A stretch of 64,000 bases of DNA, from contig VOPR01000014.1 in the NCBI GenBank assembly GCA_009594995.1, positions 62,001 through 126,000 of the forward strand, read 5' to 3'. The position numbers were made by a program, and so were the translations under genes. Below are positions 27,159-36,814 of the stretch, piece by piece. The notes under the pieces were generated by a model. The model saw only the letters and a list, made by a program, of their open reading frames with translations, did not search any database and was not told the DNA's origin. How positions within the stretch are numbered: position 1 is the stretch's first letter; each line of letters starts with the position of its first letter. Origin of the DNA: Nitrospira sp. GTDB taxonomy: Bacteria; Nitrospirota; Nitrospiria; Nitrospirales; Nitrospiraceae.

Positions 27159-28523
27159 CTATCGCATGGCGGCCAACTCCGAAAAATAATGGGCAAAGGC
27201 TTTCATGCCGCCGGAAGCCTGCCCCCAATCGAAGTATTCATTCGGCGCATGGTAGCCGTGTTCGGGCAGACTCAGGCCCATAAACAGGATCGGGACTTTC
27301 CAGGCCTTCTGCATCGTCACCACGGCGCCGATCGATCCGCCTTCACGGATGAACGCCGGCTCCTTGCCGAATCCCGTCTTGACGGCGCGTTTCACCGCCT
27401 CGACATAAGGCCCGTCGAAGACTCCGCGGAACGGCTGCAACATACCCTCTCGTTCGACCTTCACATCCGGATTGAGTTTCGCGACATGCTGCTTGAGCAG
27501 CGCGAATGCCTTCTCCGGAGTCTGGTTCGGCACCAGCCGCATGCTGACTTTCATTTCTCCATGACCCGGCACCACCGTCTTCACGCCGGGCCCGTGGTAC
27601 CCGCCGACCAGGCCGTGCACTTCAAATGTCGGGGCGGCCCAGATGCGGCGCATGACCTCAGCCGGATCCTGCGTTCGCAGCGACTTGAATCCATAGGCCT
27701 GCTTGAAACGATTCACCTGAAAGCCCGACTGCAAGAAACTCTTGATCTCCGCCTTAGTGGGCTCAACCACATCCTGATAAAACCCTGGAATCTTCACCTT
27801 CCCCGTCTTGGCATCCACGCATCCATGCACCACATCCATCAGCTCGGCCAGAGGATTGCGCGCCGCGCCTCCGGTCACCCCCGAATGGGCATCCTTGGAG
27901 CCGGTGCGTAGCGTCAATCGCGCGCCCAGTAATCCCCGCAACCCATAGGGCATGGCCGGTTGATTCTTCGACAGCCAGATCGTGTCGGAAATGACCACCG
28001 AATCAGGACGCGGAATCGCCGCCCGGTTCTTGATTGCCGCGGCAAAACTGGGACTGCCGTTCTCCTCTTCCAGTTCCCACAGAAAGCGCACATTGATCGG
28101 CACTCCCTGATCGATCGCATACCGCGCACCGAATAGGGCCGCAAGGGCCGGCCCCTTGTCGTCTGTCGCGCCGCGCCCGCGATAAAGACCATTGTCGTTC
28201 TGAAAAGCAAACGGCGCCTGTTTCCACTCTGGTTCCTGCGCCGGCTGCACGTCCATATGGTTATAGACGGTGACGGTGGGATAGGAGGGATCGACTGTCC
28301 ATCCGCCTGACACCACCGGATAACCGGGCGTGTCCACAATGTGGGCCTCCGCGCCAGCTGCCCGCAGATACTGCGCCGCCAATTCGGCCATGCGCCGCAC
28401 ATCCGGCGCATGCTGAGGATCCATGCTGATGGATGGAATCTCCACGGCCTGCCCGAGCATATCTTCATACTGCGGGCGAACATCCTTGATGTACGTCTCT
28501 ATCTGCCGCTGCACGTCACTCAT
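27159..28523 (-). CDS. M20 family dipeptidase (carnosinase-like)
   Basis: The 454-residue zinc peptidase shows YNHMDVQP (metal His and Asp), RGRGATDDKGP (bridging Asp), LWELEEENGSPSF (catalytic Glu) and the dimerisation (lid) domain before the C-terminal metal His. It matches M20 dipeptidases such as CNDP2-like enzymes that trim dipeptides in the cytosol; no signal peptide is present. GGAGC precedes the ATG. Confidence 0.9.
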   Translation of the reverse strand: MSDVQRQIETYIKDVRPQYEDMLGQAVEIPSISMDPQHAPDVRRMAELAAQYLRAAGAEAHIVDTPGYPVVSGGWTVDPSYPTVTVYNHMDVQPAQEPEWKQAPFAFQNDNGLYRGRGATDDKGPALAALFGARYAIDQGVPINVRFLWELEEENGSPSFAAAIKNRAAIPRPDSVVISDTIWLSKNQPAMPYGLRGLLGARLTLRTGSKDAHSGVTGGAARNPLAELMDVVHGCVDAKTGKVKIPGFYQDVVEPTKAEIKSFLQSGFQVNRFKQAYGFKSLRTQDPAEVMRRIWAAPTFEVHGLVGGYHGPGVKTVVPGHGEMKVSMRLVPNQTPEKAFALLKQHVAKLNPDVKVEREGMLQPFRGVFDGPYVEAVKRAVKTGFGKEPAFIREGGSIGAVVTMQKAWKVPILFMGLSLPEHGYHAPNEYFDWGQASGGMKAFAHYFSELAAMR

Positions 28524-28694
28524 CGCTGCTCCTTCCCGATGTTCGATGGGGATTTCAGGATTCCCACCAGCGTTTTCTCCTCATTCACCATTCAACACGT
28601 ATGACTCAGATCGGGTCGCCGGCGATTATATCCACTCGCACCATGAAAGCCTATGTGGGCGATGATCGAGACAAAGAATGGTAGAATGCAGCCG

Positions 28695-29171
28695 ATGATT
28701 CGTGAGACGTTTCAATCCGCCCAGCGCCCGTGCGCAGGGCTGCTTATCTGCCTGACGCTGCTTTTCTCCGGCGTCGGCCTGGTTTCGGCGCAAGAGGCCG
28801 TGACCGTGCAAGAGGTCCTCGCCGACCCCGCCCTGTTCCACTTGCGGCAAATCACGTTGCGAGGGACAGTCCGCAACGTCCAGCCGCTCGATCCCTATGA
28901 GATCCCGGCCGGCTCAACCTGTTACGGCGGGTACCTCTTCAACCTGGAAGATGACACGGCCACATTGTCCGTCGCCGTACCGGGGCTCTGTGGCGTGCCG
29001 ATGGTAAAAGATCCCGACGTGGAAGACGGCGCGCGCGTCGCGGTAGATGCAACGATCCAGGCTCCCAGCCATGGAGGCTATGCGTTGAGCTTTAAAGGCG
29101 CAAAAATCGCGATGGATCAAGAAGGCGTTGTGCAAGCGATTGCGAACCGGATCAGCCCCCTGGCGGAATAG
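28695..29171 (+). CDS. Exported OB-fold-like protein, function unknown
   Basis: A 158-residue protein with a signal peptide (GLLICLTLLFSGVGLVSAQ). The mature part, with ITLRGTVRNVQPL and GGYLFNLEDDTATLSV, reads like a small OB-fold barrel. A TAGAAT -10-like box ends seven bases before the ATG, supporting this start; an ATG nine bases upstream is also possible. The stop is three bases before the following dehydrogenase gene. Confidence 0.75.
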   Translation: MIRETFQSAQRPCAGLLICLTLLFSGVGLVSAQEAVTVQEVLADPALFHLRQITLRGTVRNVQPLDPYEIPAGSTCYGGYLFNLEDDTATLSVAVPGLCGVPMVKDPDVEDGARVAVDATIQAPSHGGYALSFKGAKIAMDQEGVVQAIANRISPLAE

Positions 29172-29174
29172 ACG

Positions 29175-30125
29175 ATGACCCATCGCCCCCCTGAACAAAG
29201 CCCCCGCCTCGCCACTCCGGCAGACACACGCATCGGGTGGATCGGCACCGGCGTGATGGGCGCATCCATGTGCCAGCATCTCCAGGCCGCCCACTATCGC
29301 CTCACGCTCTACACGCGAAACCGGAACAAAGCCTCGGCGATTCTTGCCAAGGGGGCAACATGGGCCGATTCTCCCCGCGCGGTGGCTGAGCAGACAGACA
29401 TCGTGATCACCATGGTGGGATTCCCTCAGGATGTGCGGCAGGTGTACTTCGGTGAGCAAGGTGTACTGGCAGGAACGGGCGCGGGCATGGTGCTGATTGA
29501 TATGACCACCACCGAACCGTCGCTCTCACAGGAGATCGCGCAAGCCGCGCATGCGCGCGACGCCTATGCGATCGACGCGCCGGTCTCGGGTGGAGACATC
29601 GGCGCGCGCAATGCCACCCTTTCCATCATGGTCGGGGGTAACACAAGCGCCGTCCAATCGGTCATGCCGTTACTGGAAAAACTCGGCAAAAAAATCGTTC
29701 ACCAGGGCGATGCAGGCGCCGGTCAACATGCCAAACTCTGCAATCAAATCGTCATTGCCGGCACCATGGTCGGCGTCTGCGAAAGCCTGCTTTATGGATA
29801 CCGAGCCGGACTCGATGTGCCACGCATGTTGGAGTCGATTCGCGGCGGCGCCGCGGCATGTTGGACGCTGGACAATCTTGCCCCGCGCATCGTGGACCGG
29901 AATTTCGATCCTGGCTTCTTCGTGGACCACTTCGTCAAGGACATGGGGATCGCACTGGATGAGGCCCGGCGACGACAACTCACCTTACCCGGCCTCTCCC
30001 TCGCGCATCAACTGTACGAGAAGGTGCAGGCACTCGGCCATGGCCGCTCCGGCACCCATGCGCTGATGCTGGCGCTGGAAGATCTATCCCACAGTCATCC
30101 GACCTTACCTTCGACTTCACTCTAA
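29175..30125 (+). CDS. NAD(P)-dependent beta-hydroxyacid dehydrogenase family protein
   Basis: The 316-residue protein has the Rossmann motif GWIGTGVMGASMCQHL, the substrate-binding DAPVSGGDIGARNATL and the catalytic Lys in GAGQHAKLCNQ, then a helical C-terminal domain. This is the 3-hydroxyisobutyrate/tartronate-semialdehyde/succinic-semialdehyde reductase family. The specific substrate cannot be decided. It sits between two exported proteins on the same strand. Confidence 0.9.
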   Translation: MTHRPPEQSPRLATPADTRIGWIGTGVMGASMCQHLQAAHYRLTLYTRNRNKASAILAKGATWADSPRAVAEQTDIVITMVGFPQDVRQVYFGEQGVLAGTGAGMVLIDMTTTEPSLSQEIAQAAHARDAYAIDAPVSGGDIGARNATLSIMVGGNTSAVQSVMPLLEKLGKKIVHQGDAGAGQHAKLCNQIVIAGTMVGVCESLLYGYRAGLDVPRMLESIRGGAAACWTLDNLAPRIVDRNFDPGFFVDHFVKDMGIALDEARRRQLTLPGLSLAHQLYEKVQALGHGRSGTHALMLALEDLSHSHPTLPSTSL

Positions 30126-30138
30126 TCACAGGAGCCGC

Positions 30139-30870
30139 ATGAAAACGGGTACGCATCCTCTTGTTCTGGCACTCATACTCACAATGACATGTGCGGCCTG
30201 CACCGGAGCCCGCGGCCTCAACCGCCAGCTTCTGCAGGAGTCCTTTCACGACCGTCCGGATGTGGTCACCGACCGTGATATCGCCGCCACGATGGCAGTC
30301 CAGGCCAGCTTGCCATCACCGTATCGCCTGGCGCTGTACTTTGCGCATAAGGATTTCCCGAGCCGATCTGTGTTGCAGCGGGTAGACTGGCTGAGCGTGG
30401 ACGCCGACCTGGTCCAACGCGCACTCAAACCGGCGGAGGAAGAAGGCATTCTTAAGCAGACCTTTCTCCTCGCCAACTCCACGGTGCAGGGCAACACCTT
30501 GCGCGACATACGCATGGCTGCGGCGCGCTACAACGCTGATGCGGTACTCGTGATCGATGGAGCTTCGGCGGTCGAACGGTATAACAACGGCCATGCCGCC
30601 TGGTACGCGACCGGCATCGGCACATACTTTGCGCACGGCACGGAAAGCCATGCGTTGTTCATGGTGGAGGGGACGCTATGGGATGTCCGTACCGGAGCTC
30701 TTTACGGAACACAAACCGCCGAGGGCGAAACGACGCTCATCGGCCCCGCTCCCTCGCTCGAGGATAAAAACGCCGTCGCCGAGGCCAAAGACGTAGCGAT
30801 GACACGGTTTGGCCGGGAACTCACCGACATGTTGCGGCTCTTGAGGGAAAAACAACGCCTTACGAACTAA
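30139..30870 (+). CDS. Lipoprotein of unknown function
   Basis: The 243-residue protein has a lipoprotein signal (ILTMTCAAC lipobox) and a mature domain with RLALYFAHKDF and AARYNADAVLVIDGASAVERY. The latter resembles the envelope-stress and LpoB/CsgG-like folds, where a nucleotide-free Rossmann-type domain is anchored in a membrane, but the match is weak. CACAGGAG precedes the ATG. Confidence 0.75.
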   Translation: MKTGTHPLVLALILTMTCAACTGARGLNRQLLQESFHDRPDVVTDRDIAATMAVQASLPSPYRLALYFAHKDFPSRSVLQRVDWLSVDADLVQRALKPAEEEGILKQTFLLANSTVQGNTLRDIRMAAARYNADAVLVIDGASAVERYNNGHAAWYATGIGTYFAHGTESHALFMVEGTLWDVRTGALYGTQTAEGETTLIGPAPSLEDKNAVAEAKDVAMTRFGRELTDMLRLLREKQRLTN

Positions 30871-30872
30871 GC

Positions 30873-30985
30873 AGCTAGACAGGCGCGCATACATAGCTCT
30901 TGCACGAGGCCGCAGTGAGCAAGAGGCTGAGGCATACTCCCGGCAGTACGTCGAAGGCTTGAGCGAAGCGAGAACGAAGCCCGAA
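30873..30985. repeat. Intergenic palindromic element
   Basis: The stretch contains CTCTTGC (30897-30903) and its inverted copy GCAAGAG (30919-30925) and has a GC-rich, palindromic texture unlike coding DNA. It sits between convergent genes. It has partial resemblance to the element at 51601-51720. Likely a dispersed repeat of the genome; not tested. Confidence 0.4.
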
Positions 30986-31003
30986 GCCATTTTCAGTGCC
31001 CGG

Positions 31004-32236
31004 TCACGGGGAATCGAACGTCCACAGGATCCCCAGCAATACCAGATGTTGATTCGGCGTGAGACTCAGCACGCCCGGCTGGACCTCTCCACGCCTGAAG
31101 AATCCCCCGCCCGCCCCGGTCGACTCATCCCATCGATGTTCAAGCCGCAGGGTCGTGTTCGTCCATTTATAGGGAATCCGGTATTCGATCGTGGAGGTCA
31201 TCGCTTTCACAAATTGCTCCGAGCCGGTCCAACGGCCGTTCCGGTCCCAGTAGAACTCCGGCCGGACCGCCAGAGCCCAAGGCCCGGTCACATGCCATCG
31301 CGCGACCACATTGCCCCCCATCACAAACGCCCTGGGATGCCCCGGACGATCGGCCATGCCTTCGGTTCCGACATCGTAGGAAGCAGCCAGCGTCACATCC
31401 TCACCTTTCCATTCGAGTATGTGATTCGCGTAGAACCGCCAGAACTGCAGTGCCGTGTTGGTCTGATCCGGCCCCCCATAGACGGTCTGGGTCAGGGTGA
31501 GTTGCGGGGTCGCCTTGTAGGCCCACTGGCCGCCGTAACTCGGCTGGTCGTTCGGGTGTGAGAGGTGATAGTAGCCGTTGACCACAAAGGCCGTGACCGT
31601 CAGGTTGTCGGTGACGGGGTATTTCGCGTTGACGCCGAACATCATGTAGGGCGTGTTGTCGGCAATCCATGACCGGGTATAGTTCACATTGTCCTTCGCA
31701 TAGAGCGACTCATAGCCGATCAGGCTATTGAAGAGACCCGCCGTGATCGTGAGTCCCTTCCCGACCGGAGCCAGATAGGACACATTCGCGCGATGGATGT
31801 GCCGCAAGGTATCGGCCCCGCTGACTTCCCGTTCCCCTTGCAAAAATGCAAAGCGCTCGGAATCGTATCCTCCTTGCAACCCGAGTTCCATTCCCCAGCG
31901 TGATGATTCATTCGCGTCTTTCCGAACATAGGCGAACGCCATATTCGGCGTGAATTCATTCTGGCGCACGGCCGTCGACCTGCTCCGCCAGAGATGGTTC
32001 TCCGGAAAATTGAAATTGACGACGTAGGCGACATCAAGATAAGCCCCGTAATGCCAGAGACTTCCTTCACCACTATTTCCCGGAGGAACAGCTGTAACGG
32101 CGTCTGGTTCAGCCGCAGAAGCCGGTGCAATCAGCACCCAGGAAATCACCAGCCACAAGATGCGGATGGTCCAATTGGGGAACGCTCTCGGCAGAACCGT
32201 ACGGGCATGTGGATGCGGAGATCGAACGAAGGTCAT
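31004..32236 (-). CDS. Outer-membrane beta-barrel porin (BBP2/OmpL-like)
   Basis: The 410-residue protein has a signal peptide (ILWLVISWVLIAPASAAE) and a mature part made of alternating amphipathic strands rich in Tyr and Trp, ending in the outer-membrane C-terminal aromatic WTFDSP. WHYGAYLDVAYVVNFNFPE and TAGLFNSLIGYESLYA are typical of the beta-barrel porin-2 family. Start at ATG 32236 removes 14 upstream residues that do not look like a signal. It lies just downstream of the Hyf-like operon on the same strand, after a gap of about 135 bases. Confidence 0.85.
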   Translation of the reverse strand: MTFVRSPHPHARTVLPRAFPNWTIRILWLVISWVLIAPASAAEPDAVTAVPPGNSGEGSLWHYGAYLDVAYVVNFNFPENHLWRSRSTAVRQNEFTPNMAFAYVRKDANESSRWGMELGLQGGYDSERFAFLQGEREVSGADTLRHIHRANVSYLAPVGKGLTITAGLFNSLIGYESLYAKDNVNYTRSWIADNTPYMMFGVNAKYPVTDNLTVTAFVVNGYYHLSHPNDQPSYGGQWAYKATPQLTLTQTVYGGPDQTNTALQFWRFYANHILEWKGEDVTLAASYDVGTEGMADRPGHPRAFVMGGNVVARWHVTGPWALAVRPEFYWDRNGRWTGSEQFVKAMTSTIEYRIPYKWTNTTLRLEHRWDESTGAGGGFFRRGEVQPGVLSLTPNQHLVLLGILWTFDSP

Positions 32237-32371
32237 GTCCTGCTCACCGTTCGGCACAGTCCTATGCGCAGACTGCACCCGCAGCTATGGCGTTTGGGAA
32301 TTAGGGCACGATTAAAACCGAATTGAAGCGAGAAAGAAAAGGAAAAGTGAAGACTGACCGGCCTTGGCGCG

Positions 32372-32893
32372 TTAGGTACCCGTGGCCGACTCATCCTGTC
32401 GAAGCTTCGCCAGGACCGCCAGTATTTCCGCCGGACGTGGAGGGCATCCGGAAATACGCACATCGACGGGGATGTGGCGATCGACCGGCCCCGTCACGGC
32501 ATAACTCCCTTTGAACATGCCGCAATTCACGGCACAGTCTCCCAACGCGATCACGATCTTGGGGTCGGCCGTCGCCTTGTAGACATCCTTCAACGCCCGC
32601 TCCATATTGACGGTCACCGGCCCCGTGACGACCAGCGCATCGGCATGACGCGGCGACGCCGCAATATGAACCCCGAACCGCTCTACGTCGTACACGGGAT
32701 TGGCCAGCGCATTCATTTCCATCTCGCACGCGTTGCAGGAACCCGTATCGACTTCGCGAATCGTCAGCGAGCGCCGGAACGGTTTGGCCTTTTCGATGGC
32801 GTCCCGGCTGACCGGCTCGGCAGGTGCGACAGCGGGCGGATGCTCCCCTGTCACGACGCCGGTCTTCAGACTTTTATTGATGATGCGAAACAT
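32372..32893 (-). CDS. Complex I/hydrogenase small subunit (NuoB/HyfI-like)
   Basis: The 173-residue protein carries the iron-sulfur N2-like cluster ligands: CNAC (residues 53 and 56), a later Cys in GDCAVNCG and the Cys of SGCPPRP. The CxxC spacing is of hydrogenase/HyfI type, not the CC pair of NuoB. It takes electrons at the junction with the large subunit. Last gene of the operon; strong ribosome site AAGGAGGCGCC. Shorter than E. coli HyfI (about 250). Confidence 0.88.
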   Translation of the reverse strand: MFRIINKSLKTGVVTGEHPPAVAPAEPVSRDAIEKAKPFRRSLTIREVDTGSCNACEMEMNALANPVYDVERFGVHIAASPRHADALVVTGPVTVNMERALKDVYKATADPKIVIALGDCAVNCGMFKGSYAVTGPVDRHIPVDVRISGCPPRPAEILAVLAKLRQDESATGT

Positions 32894-32977
32894 GGCGCCT
32901 CCTTAGCCGTCAGCAGTCAGCGATCAGTGTTCAGCGCAGAGCCGGCTGCTGAAGGTGGCTTGCTACAGGCTTGTTTC

Positions 32978-34570
32978 TCACAGATCGTTCCCTGCATAGG
33001 ACAAGTTGAAACTCTTATTGATCAACGGGAAGTCCGGCACGATATTCCCGAGCGCCGCCCATTGGATCGCCGGCCAATTCACGAAGGACGGATCGCGCAC
33101 TTTGCAGCGATGAATTCGCCCTGCTTCTCCGGCCATGACCATGTAAAGAATTTCGCCTCGCCATCCTTCAACCGCCGACAGGGCCCATGCCTCGGGCTGC
33201 GGTTGGTGCATCGGCTGGGACACGTGCCGGCCCAGCGGGAGACCCCGGCGGACCTCGCGAATGAGACGGATCGATTCATGGATCTCATCCAGGCGCACCC
33301 GCATCCTCGCGCGCACATCGCCATAGCGGTAGAGGGCGACATTCGGTTGGAGCACATCATAAGCAGCAAAGGGGCGGTCCCGACGAAGATCCCGATCGAT
33401 CCCGGAGGCCCGGCCCACCACACCCATCACGGCATGGTCCCAGGCGATTCCCTCCGTGAGGATGCCGGTATTCTCCAGCCGCTCCGTGAGCGACGCATTG
33501 GCGAACACAATCTTTTCGATCGCCGAAAAATCCTGCTCCAGCGCATTCAGTTCCACCTCCACCTGCGCGAGCTGAATGCCTGACAGGTCGAGCGCCACTC
33601 CGCCGACACAATTAACCCCGCGCAGAAAACGCGAGCCGGTCAAGCGATCGTTGAGCTGCATCAGTTGTTCTTTCATCCGGCCGCAGTGGGCATGGGCCAG
33701 GGCATAGGCGGTGTCGTTGCAAATGGCTCCCACATCGCCGATGTGGTTGTGCAACCGCTCCAGCTCCAGAAACAGCGTGCGCAGATATCGGGCACGCGGC
33801 GAGACCTCCACGCCCAGCAAGGTCTCGACGGCCTGGCAATAGGCCATGCTATGGCCGACGCTCGTGTCGCCGGAGATCCGTTCCGACAACGGGACCGCTT
33901 CCGTCAACTGCAGCTGCTCGAACAACTTCTCAACGCCGCGATGTTTCCAGAAATGACGCACTTCGAGTTGCATGATGGGCTCACCGGCCACCGAGAACCG
34001 GAAATGACCCGGCTCGATGATGCCCGCATGGATCGGGCCGACCGGCACCTCAAACACCCCGTCACCGTGAATTTTCCGGAAGGCATACTCCCCTTGCACC
34101 CGTCCCAACACCCGATCCCAGGGAAACTCTTTCTTCAGCGGATGGGATCCTTTCGGCCAATGTTCATGTCGAACGAGCCGCCGCATATCCGGATGGCCGA
34201 CTGGAATCAGCCCGAACAGATCCCGAATCTCCCGCTCATACCACTTTGCCGCATGGAGATGCGGGGTGATCGACGGAAATTCCCGCTCTTCTCCATGGAG
34301 GTCTGTCGCGAGCAGCAGCCAATCTTTGCGATCCGCCAACGTGAAGAGGTAACAGAGTTCGTAGCGCGCTTCGCGAGGGCGATGATCGACCGCCCACAGC
34401 AGCGACAACGACCCTCGTAGATTCGGATTCGTGTGTAGAAAATGGGCGACCGTCGGCAGATCCTGCTTCCTCATCCTGAGCAACGGGATGCCGTGTACGG
34501 TGCGCACCTCCGCAATGGCCTGCGTATACGCCGCTTGCACCTGTTCGACCGCCGGACGTGCGTCGATCAT
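32978..34570 (-). CDS. Hyf/Nuo large subunit (NuoC-NuoD fusion) without nickel ligands
   Basis: The 530-residue protein joins a NuoC-like N-terminal domain (about 1-165, with FGLIPVGHPDMRRL) to a NuoD/HyfG-like domain. In hydrogenases, the first ligand motif is RxCGxC; here it reads RISGDTSVGH. The second, DPCxxC, reads DPSFVN. All four Ni-binding cysteines are thus gone, so it cannot be an active [NiFe] hydrogenase. The HFRFSV and GVEKLFE segments are retained. Starts four bases after hyfF with GAGGTGATCGT. Best assigned to energy-converting hydrogenase-related (Ehr) complexes. Confidence 0.88.
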   Translation of the reverse strand: MIDARPAVEQVQAAYTQAIAEVRTVHGIPLLRMRKQDLPTVAHFLHTNPNLRGSLSLLWAVDHRPREARYELCYLFTLADRKDWLLLATDLHGEEREFPSITPHLHAAKWYEREIRDLFGLIPVGHPDMRRLVRHEHWPKGSHPLKKEFPWDRVLGRVQGEYAFRKIHGDGVFEVPVGPIHAGIIEPGHFRFSVAGEPIMQLEVRHFWKHRGVEKLFEQLQLTEAVPLSERISGDTSVGHSMAYCQAVETLLGVEVSPRARYLRTLFLELERLHNHIGDVGAICNDTAYALAHAHCGRMKEQLMQLNDRLTGSRFLRGVNCVGGVALDLSGIQLAQVEVELNALEQDFSAIEKIVFANASLTERLENTGILTEGIAWDHAVMGVVGRASGIDRDLRRDRPFAAYDVLQPNVALYRYGDVRARMRVRLDEIHESIRLIREVRRGLPLGRHVSQPMHQPQPEAWALSAVEGWRGEILYMVMAGEAGRIHRCKVRDPSFVNWPAIQWAALGNIVPDFPLINKSFNLSYAGNDL

Positions 34571-34574
34571 ACGA

Positions 34575-36107
34575 TCACCTCACCACAATCACGTTGACCG
34601 CCCTGGTCAGCAACGTCTGAATCGGCTCGGGAAGCATGAAGCCCAGGCCCAGCAAAGCGACGATCATGATCATGAGCGGCACATGGCCGACCGTCCACGA
34701 TTCTCCCTGAGCGATACCGGCGGGAGGAGTGCCCCACACCATGGCCCCGATGCGAAACATAAACCCGCCGAACAACGCCACCGCGAACAACAGGAACAGC
34801 GCAACGATGCCAAGGCTTCGCATCTCGTCCGAGATCGTCATCGTCACAAATCGTCCGACATGCATCGTATCGGAGGCAAAGTCCTGCGCAGCTACCGCCG
34901 AGACAATCAACAGTTCGCTGACAAAGGGTGAAAAGGGCGGCAACCCGACCAGCGCACAACCGGCCACCAGAATCGCCACGGCGGTGATCGGCTGCACACG
35001 CGCGACCCCTCGCACTCCGTCGATTTCCAAGGTGTCGAACCGGCGATGGATATTGCCTGCGACAAAAAATGCCAACGCTTTGGCGACGGCGTGGTTGAGC
35101 AGGTGAAAAAGACCGCCGAAGGTGCCGACCATCCCGCCCACTCCGAACCCGATCATGGCCAGTCCCATATGCTCGATACTCGAATAGGCAAACAGCCGCT
35201 TGTAGTTATGCTGTATGAGAATGAACAGGGAGGCCACGATGAACGACAGCAGCCCGAAGGTGAGCAACAGATTGCCGGTGAACTCCGGCGGAAGCGCCTG
35301 GTCCACCAGGGCTTTGCTGCGCAACACCGTGTAGACCGCCACCGTCTCCAGCACGCCGGCCAACATCGCCGCAATCGGCGCCGGCGCTTCGCTGTAGGCA
35401 TCGGGCAACCAGGTGTGCATGGGAACCAGACCCACCTTTGTGCCGTAGCCGACCAGGATAAAAATGAACGCCAGCTTGAGCACATTGGGATCCAACTGGT
35501 TCGCCACGCCGATCAGCGCAGTGATATTGAGCGCCGAACTCGCATCGCCAAGGACCCTCACAGAGGAATAATAGGTGAGCACGACTCCAAAGAGCGCGAG
35601 GGCAATACCCACCGAACAGAGAATCAGATATTTCCAACCGGCTTCCAGGGACTCCCGCCTGCGGAAAAAGGCGATCAAGAACGTCGTCGCGAGGGTGGTC
35701 CCCTCCAACGCCACCCACTGCACGCCCAGGCTGTTCGCGACCGTCGCGGCGACCATTGCAAACAGGAACATGTGGAAGAGGAAAAAGAAGTGCCCGAGAC
35801 GCTTCGGCGCGATGATGCCGCGGGCAACCCGATCGTCCATGTAGGACCACATGTAGAGGGAACAGGACAGGCCGACGGCCGTGATGATCACCAGAATAAA
35901 ATCCGAGAGCGCATCCACATAGACAAAGCCGCCCAATGTCGTGACTGATCCTTCGGCCAACACCTGCCTCGTCAACAACGTCTCGGCAGCGGCCAGCGCC
36001 AGCATCGTCGAAAAATTCACGACGTGCAGCACCCGGGCGCGATGGATCACCAGGCTGAGGAAACCGGCGAGGACCGGCCCGGTCAGCAACACGATCATCG
36101 ACCACAT
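34575..36107 (-). CDS. hyfF: Hydrogenase-4-type antiporter subunit (HyfF-like)
   Basis: A 510-residue polytopic membrane protein of the Mrp/NuoL/M/N antiporter family, about 14 helices. The conserved Lys and His-bearing helix 7-8 region LVPMHTWLPDAYSEAP and a second Lys in GYGTKVGLVPM are present. This subunit class is thought to move protons or sodium. ATG at 36107 follows AGGTG; the frame continues 12 codons upstream. Length matches E. coli HyfF (526). Confidence 0.9.
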   Translation of the reverse strand: MWSMIVLLTGPVLAGFLSLVIHRARVLHVVNFSTMLALAAAETLLTRQVLAEGSVTTLGGFVYVDALSDFILVIITAVGLSCSLYMWSYMDDRVARGIIAPKRLGHFFFLFHMFLFAMVAATVANSLGVQWVALEGTTLATTFLIAFFRRRESLEAGWKYLILCSVGIALALFGVVLTYYSSVRVLGDASSALNITALIGVANQLDPNVLKLAFIFILVGYGTKVGLVPMHTWLPDAYSEAPAPIAAMLAGVLETVAVYTVLRSKALVDQALPPEFTGNLLLTFGLLSFIVASLFILIQHNYKRLFAYSSIEHMGLAMIGFGVGGMVGTFGGLFHLLNHAVAKALAFFVAGNIHRRFDTLEIDGVRGVARVQPITAVAILVAGCALVGLPPFSPFVSELLIVSAVAAQDFASDTMHVGRFVTMTISDEMRSLGIVALFLLFAVALFGGFMFRIGAMVWGTPPAGIAQGESWTVGHVPLMIMIVALLGLGFMLPEPIQTLLTRAVNVIVVR

Positions 36108-36144
36108 GCAGCACCTGTTCGCCGGACATCCGTCATTTGCCAAC

Positions 36145-36810
36145 TCATTCCTTCAGCACCGTCAGCGTGCTGGTGTCCACGCTATCGAACGTATCCTGTA
36201 GCCGATGCGTGTAAATCCCGACGATCAGCCCGGCCACCAACACATCGAAGAACACGCCCAATTCAACGATCAGCGGCATGCCGTAGGCAGCGGCCGTAGC
36301 CCCCAGGAAGACGCCGTTCTCCATGACCAAAAATCCGACCATCTGCGTGATCGCCTTCTGGCGAGCGATCATGGTGAAAAATCCGATCAAAATGATGGCC
36401 AGCGCAATGGCCAGAGAATCGCGCGTCAGCAGATAGCCGAGTGGAATGATCGGCTGCGTAATAAAGAAGGCGATCACGACCAATGCGCCGCAGATCAACA
36501 GGCCCGCCGGAATGTTGATGTTCATCCCCAACTCACGGGAGACATTCAGACGTTCGATGACCTTCCGGAGAATGCGAGGCAGCACGATCACTTTGATGAC
36601 GATCGTCAGAGCCGCCGCATAGTAGATGTGCTTGTGCCCGGTCAGGAATGCCACGAGCGCGGCGGTCGCGGCCAGGAATGCGGACTGCAGCGCGAAGAGA
36701 TCCACACAGGCCGACAGCCGACGCTGCGCCACGATCGCAAAACAACAGAGCAGCAGCAGAACCGAGCAGAGATCGACGAGTTGTGAGCCCAAGTGGGTGG
36801 AAGCCGGCAC
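36145..36810 (-). CDS. hyfE: Hydrogenase-4-type membrane subunit (HyfE-like)
   Basis: The 221-residue protein has six to seven helices with the NuoK-like core (GFLVMENGVFLGATAA, with the helix Glu residue). Length equals HyfE (216) and is about double NuoK. Start is a GTG at 36810 after AAGGATAAGGCG, four bases past the hyfC stop. Confidence 0.88.
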   Translation of the reverse strand: MPASTHLGSQLVDLCSVLLLLCCFAIVAQRRLSACVDLFALQSAFLAATAALVAFLTGHKHIYYAAALTIVIKVIVLPRILRKVIERLNVSRELGMNINIPAGLLICGALVVIAFFITQPIIPLGYLLTRDSLAIALAIILIGFFTMIARQKAITQMVGFLVMENGVFLGATAAAYGMPLIVELGVFFDVLVAGLIVGIYTHRLQDTFDSVDTSTLTVLKE

Positions 36811-36814
36811 CGCC

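Noticed and set aside
32474..33583. 369-residue plus-strand frame across two Hyf-like genes
   Set aside because: It spans the reverse of two well-supported genes and their gap, with His/Arg-rich composition typical of a shadow frame.
32978..34570. Annotation as a [NiFe] hydrogenase catalytic subunit
   Set aside because: The four cysteines that hold nickel are replaced, so hydrogen turnover is not supported by the sequence.
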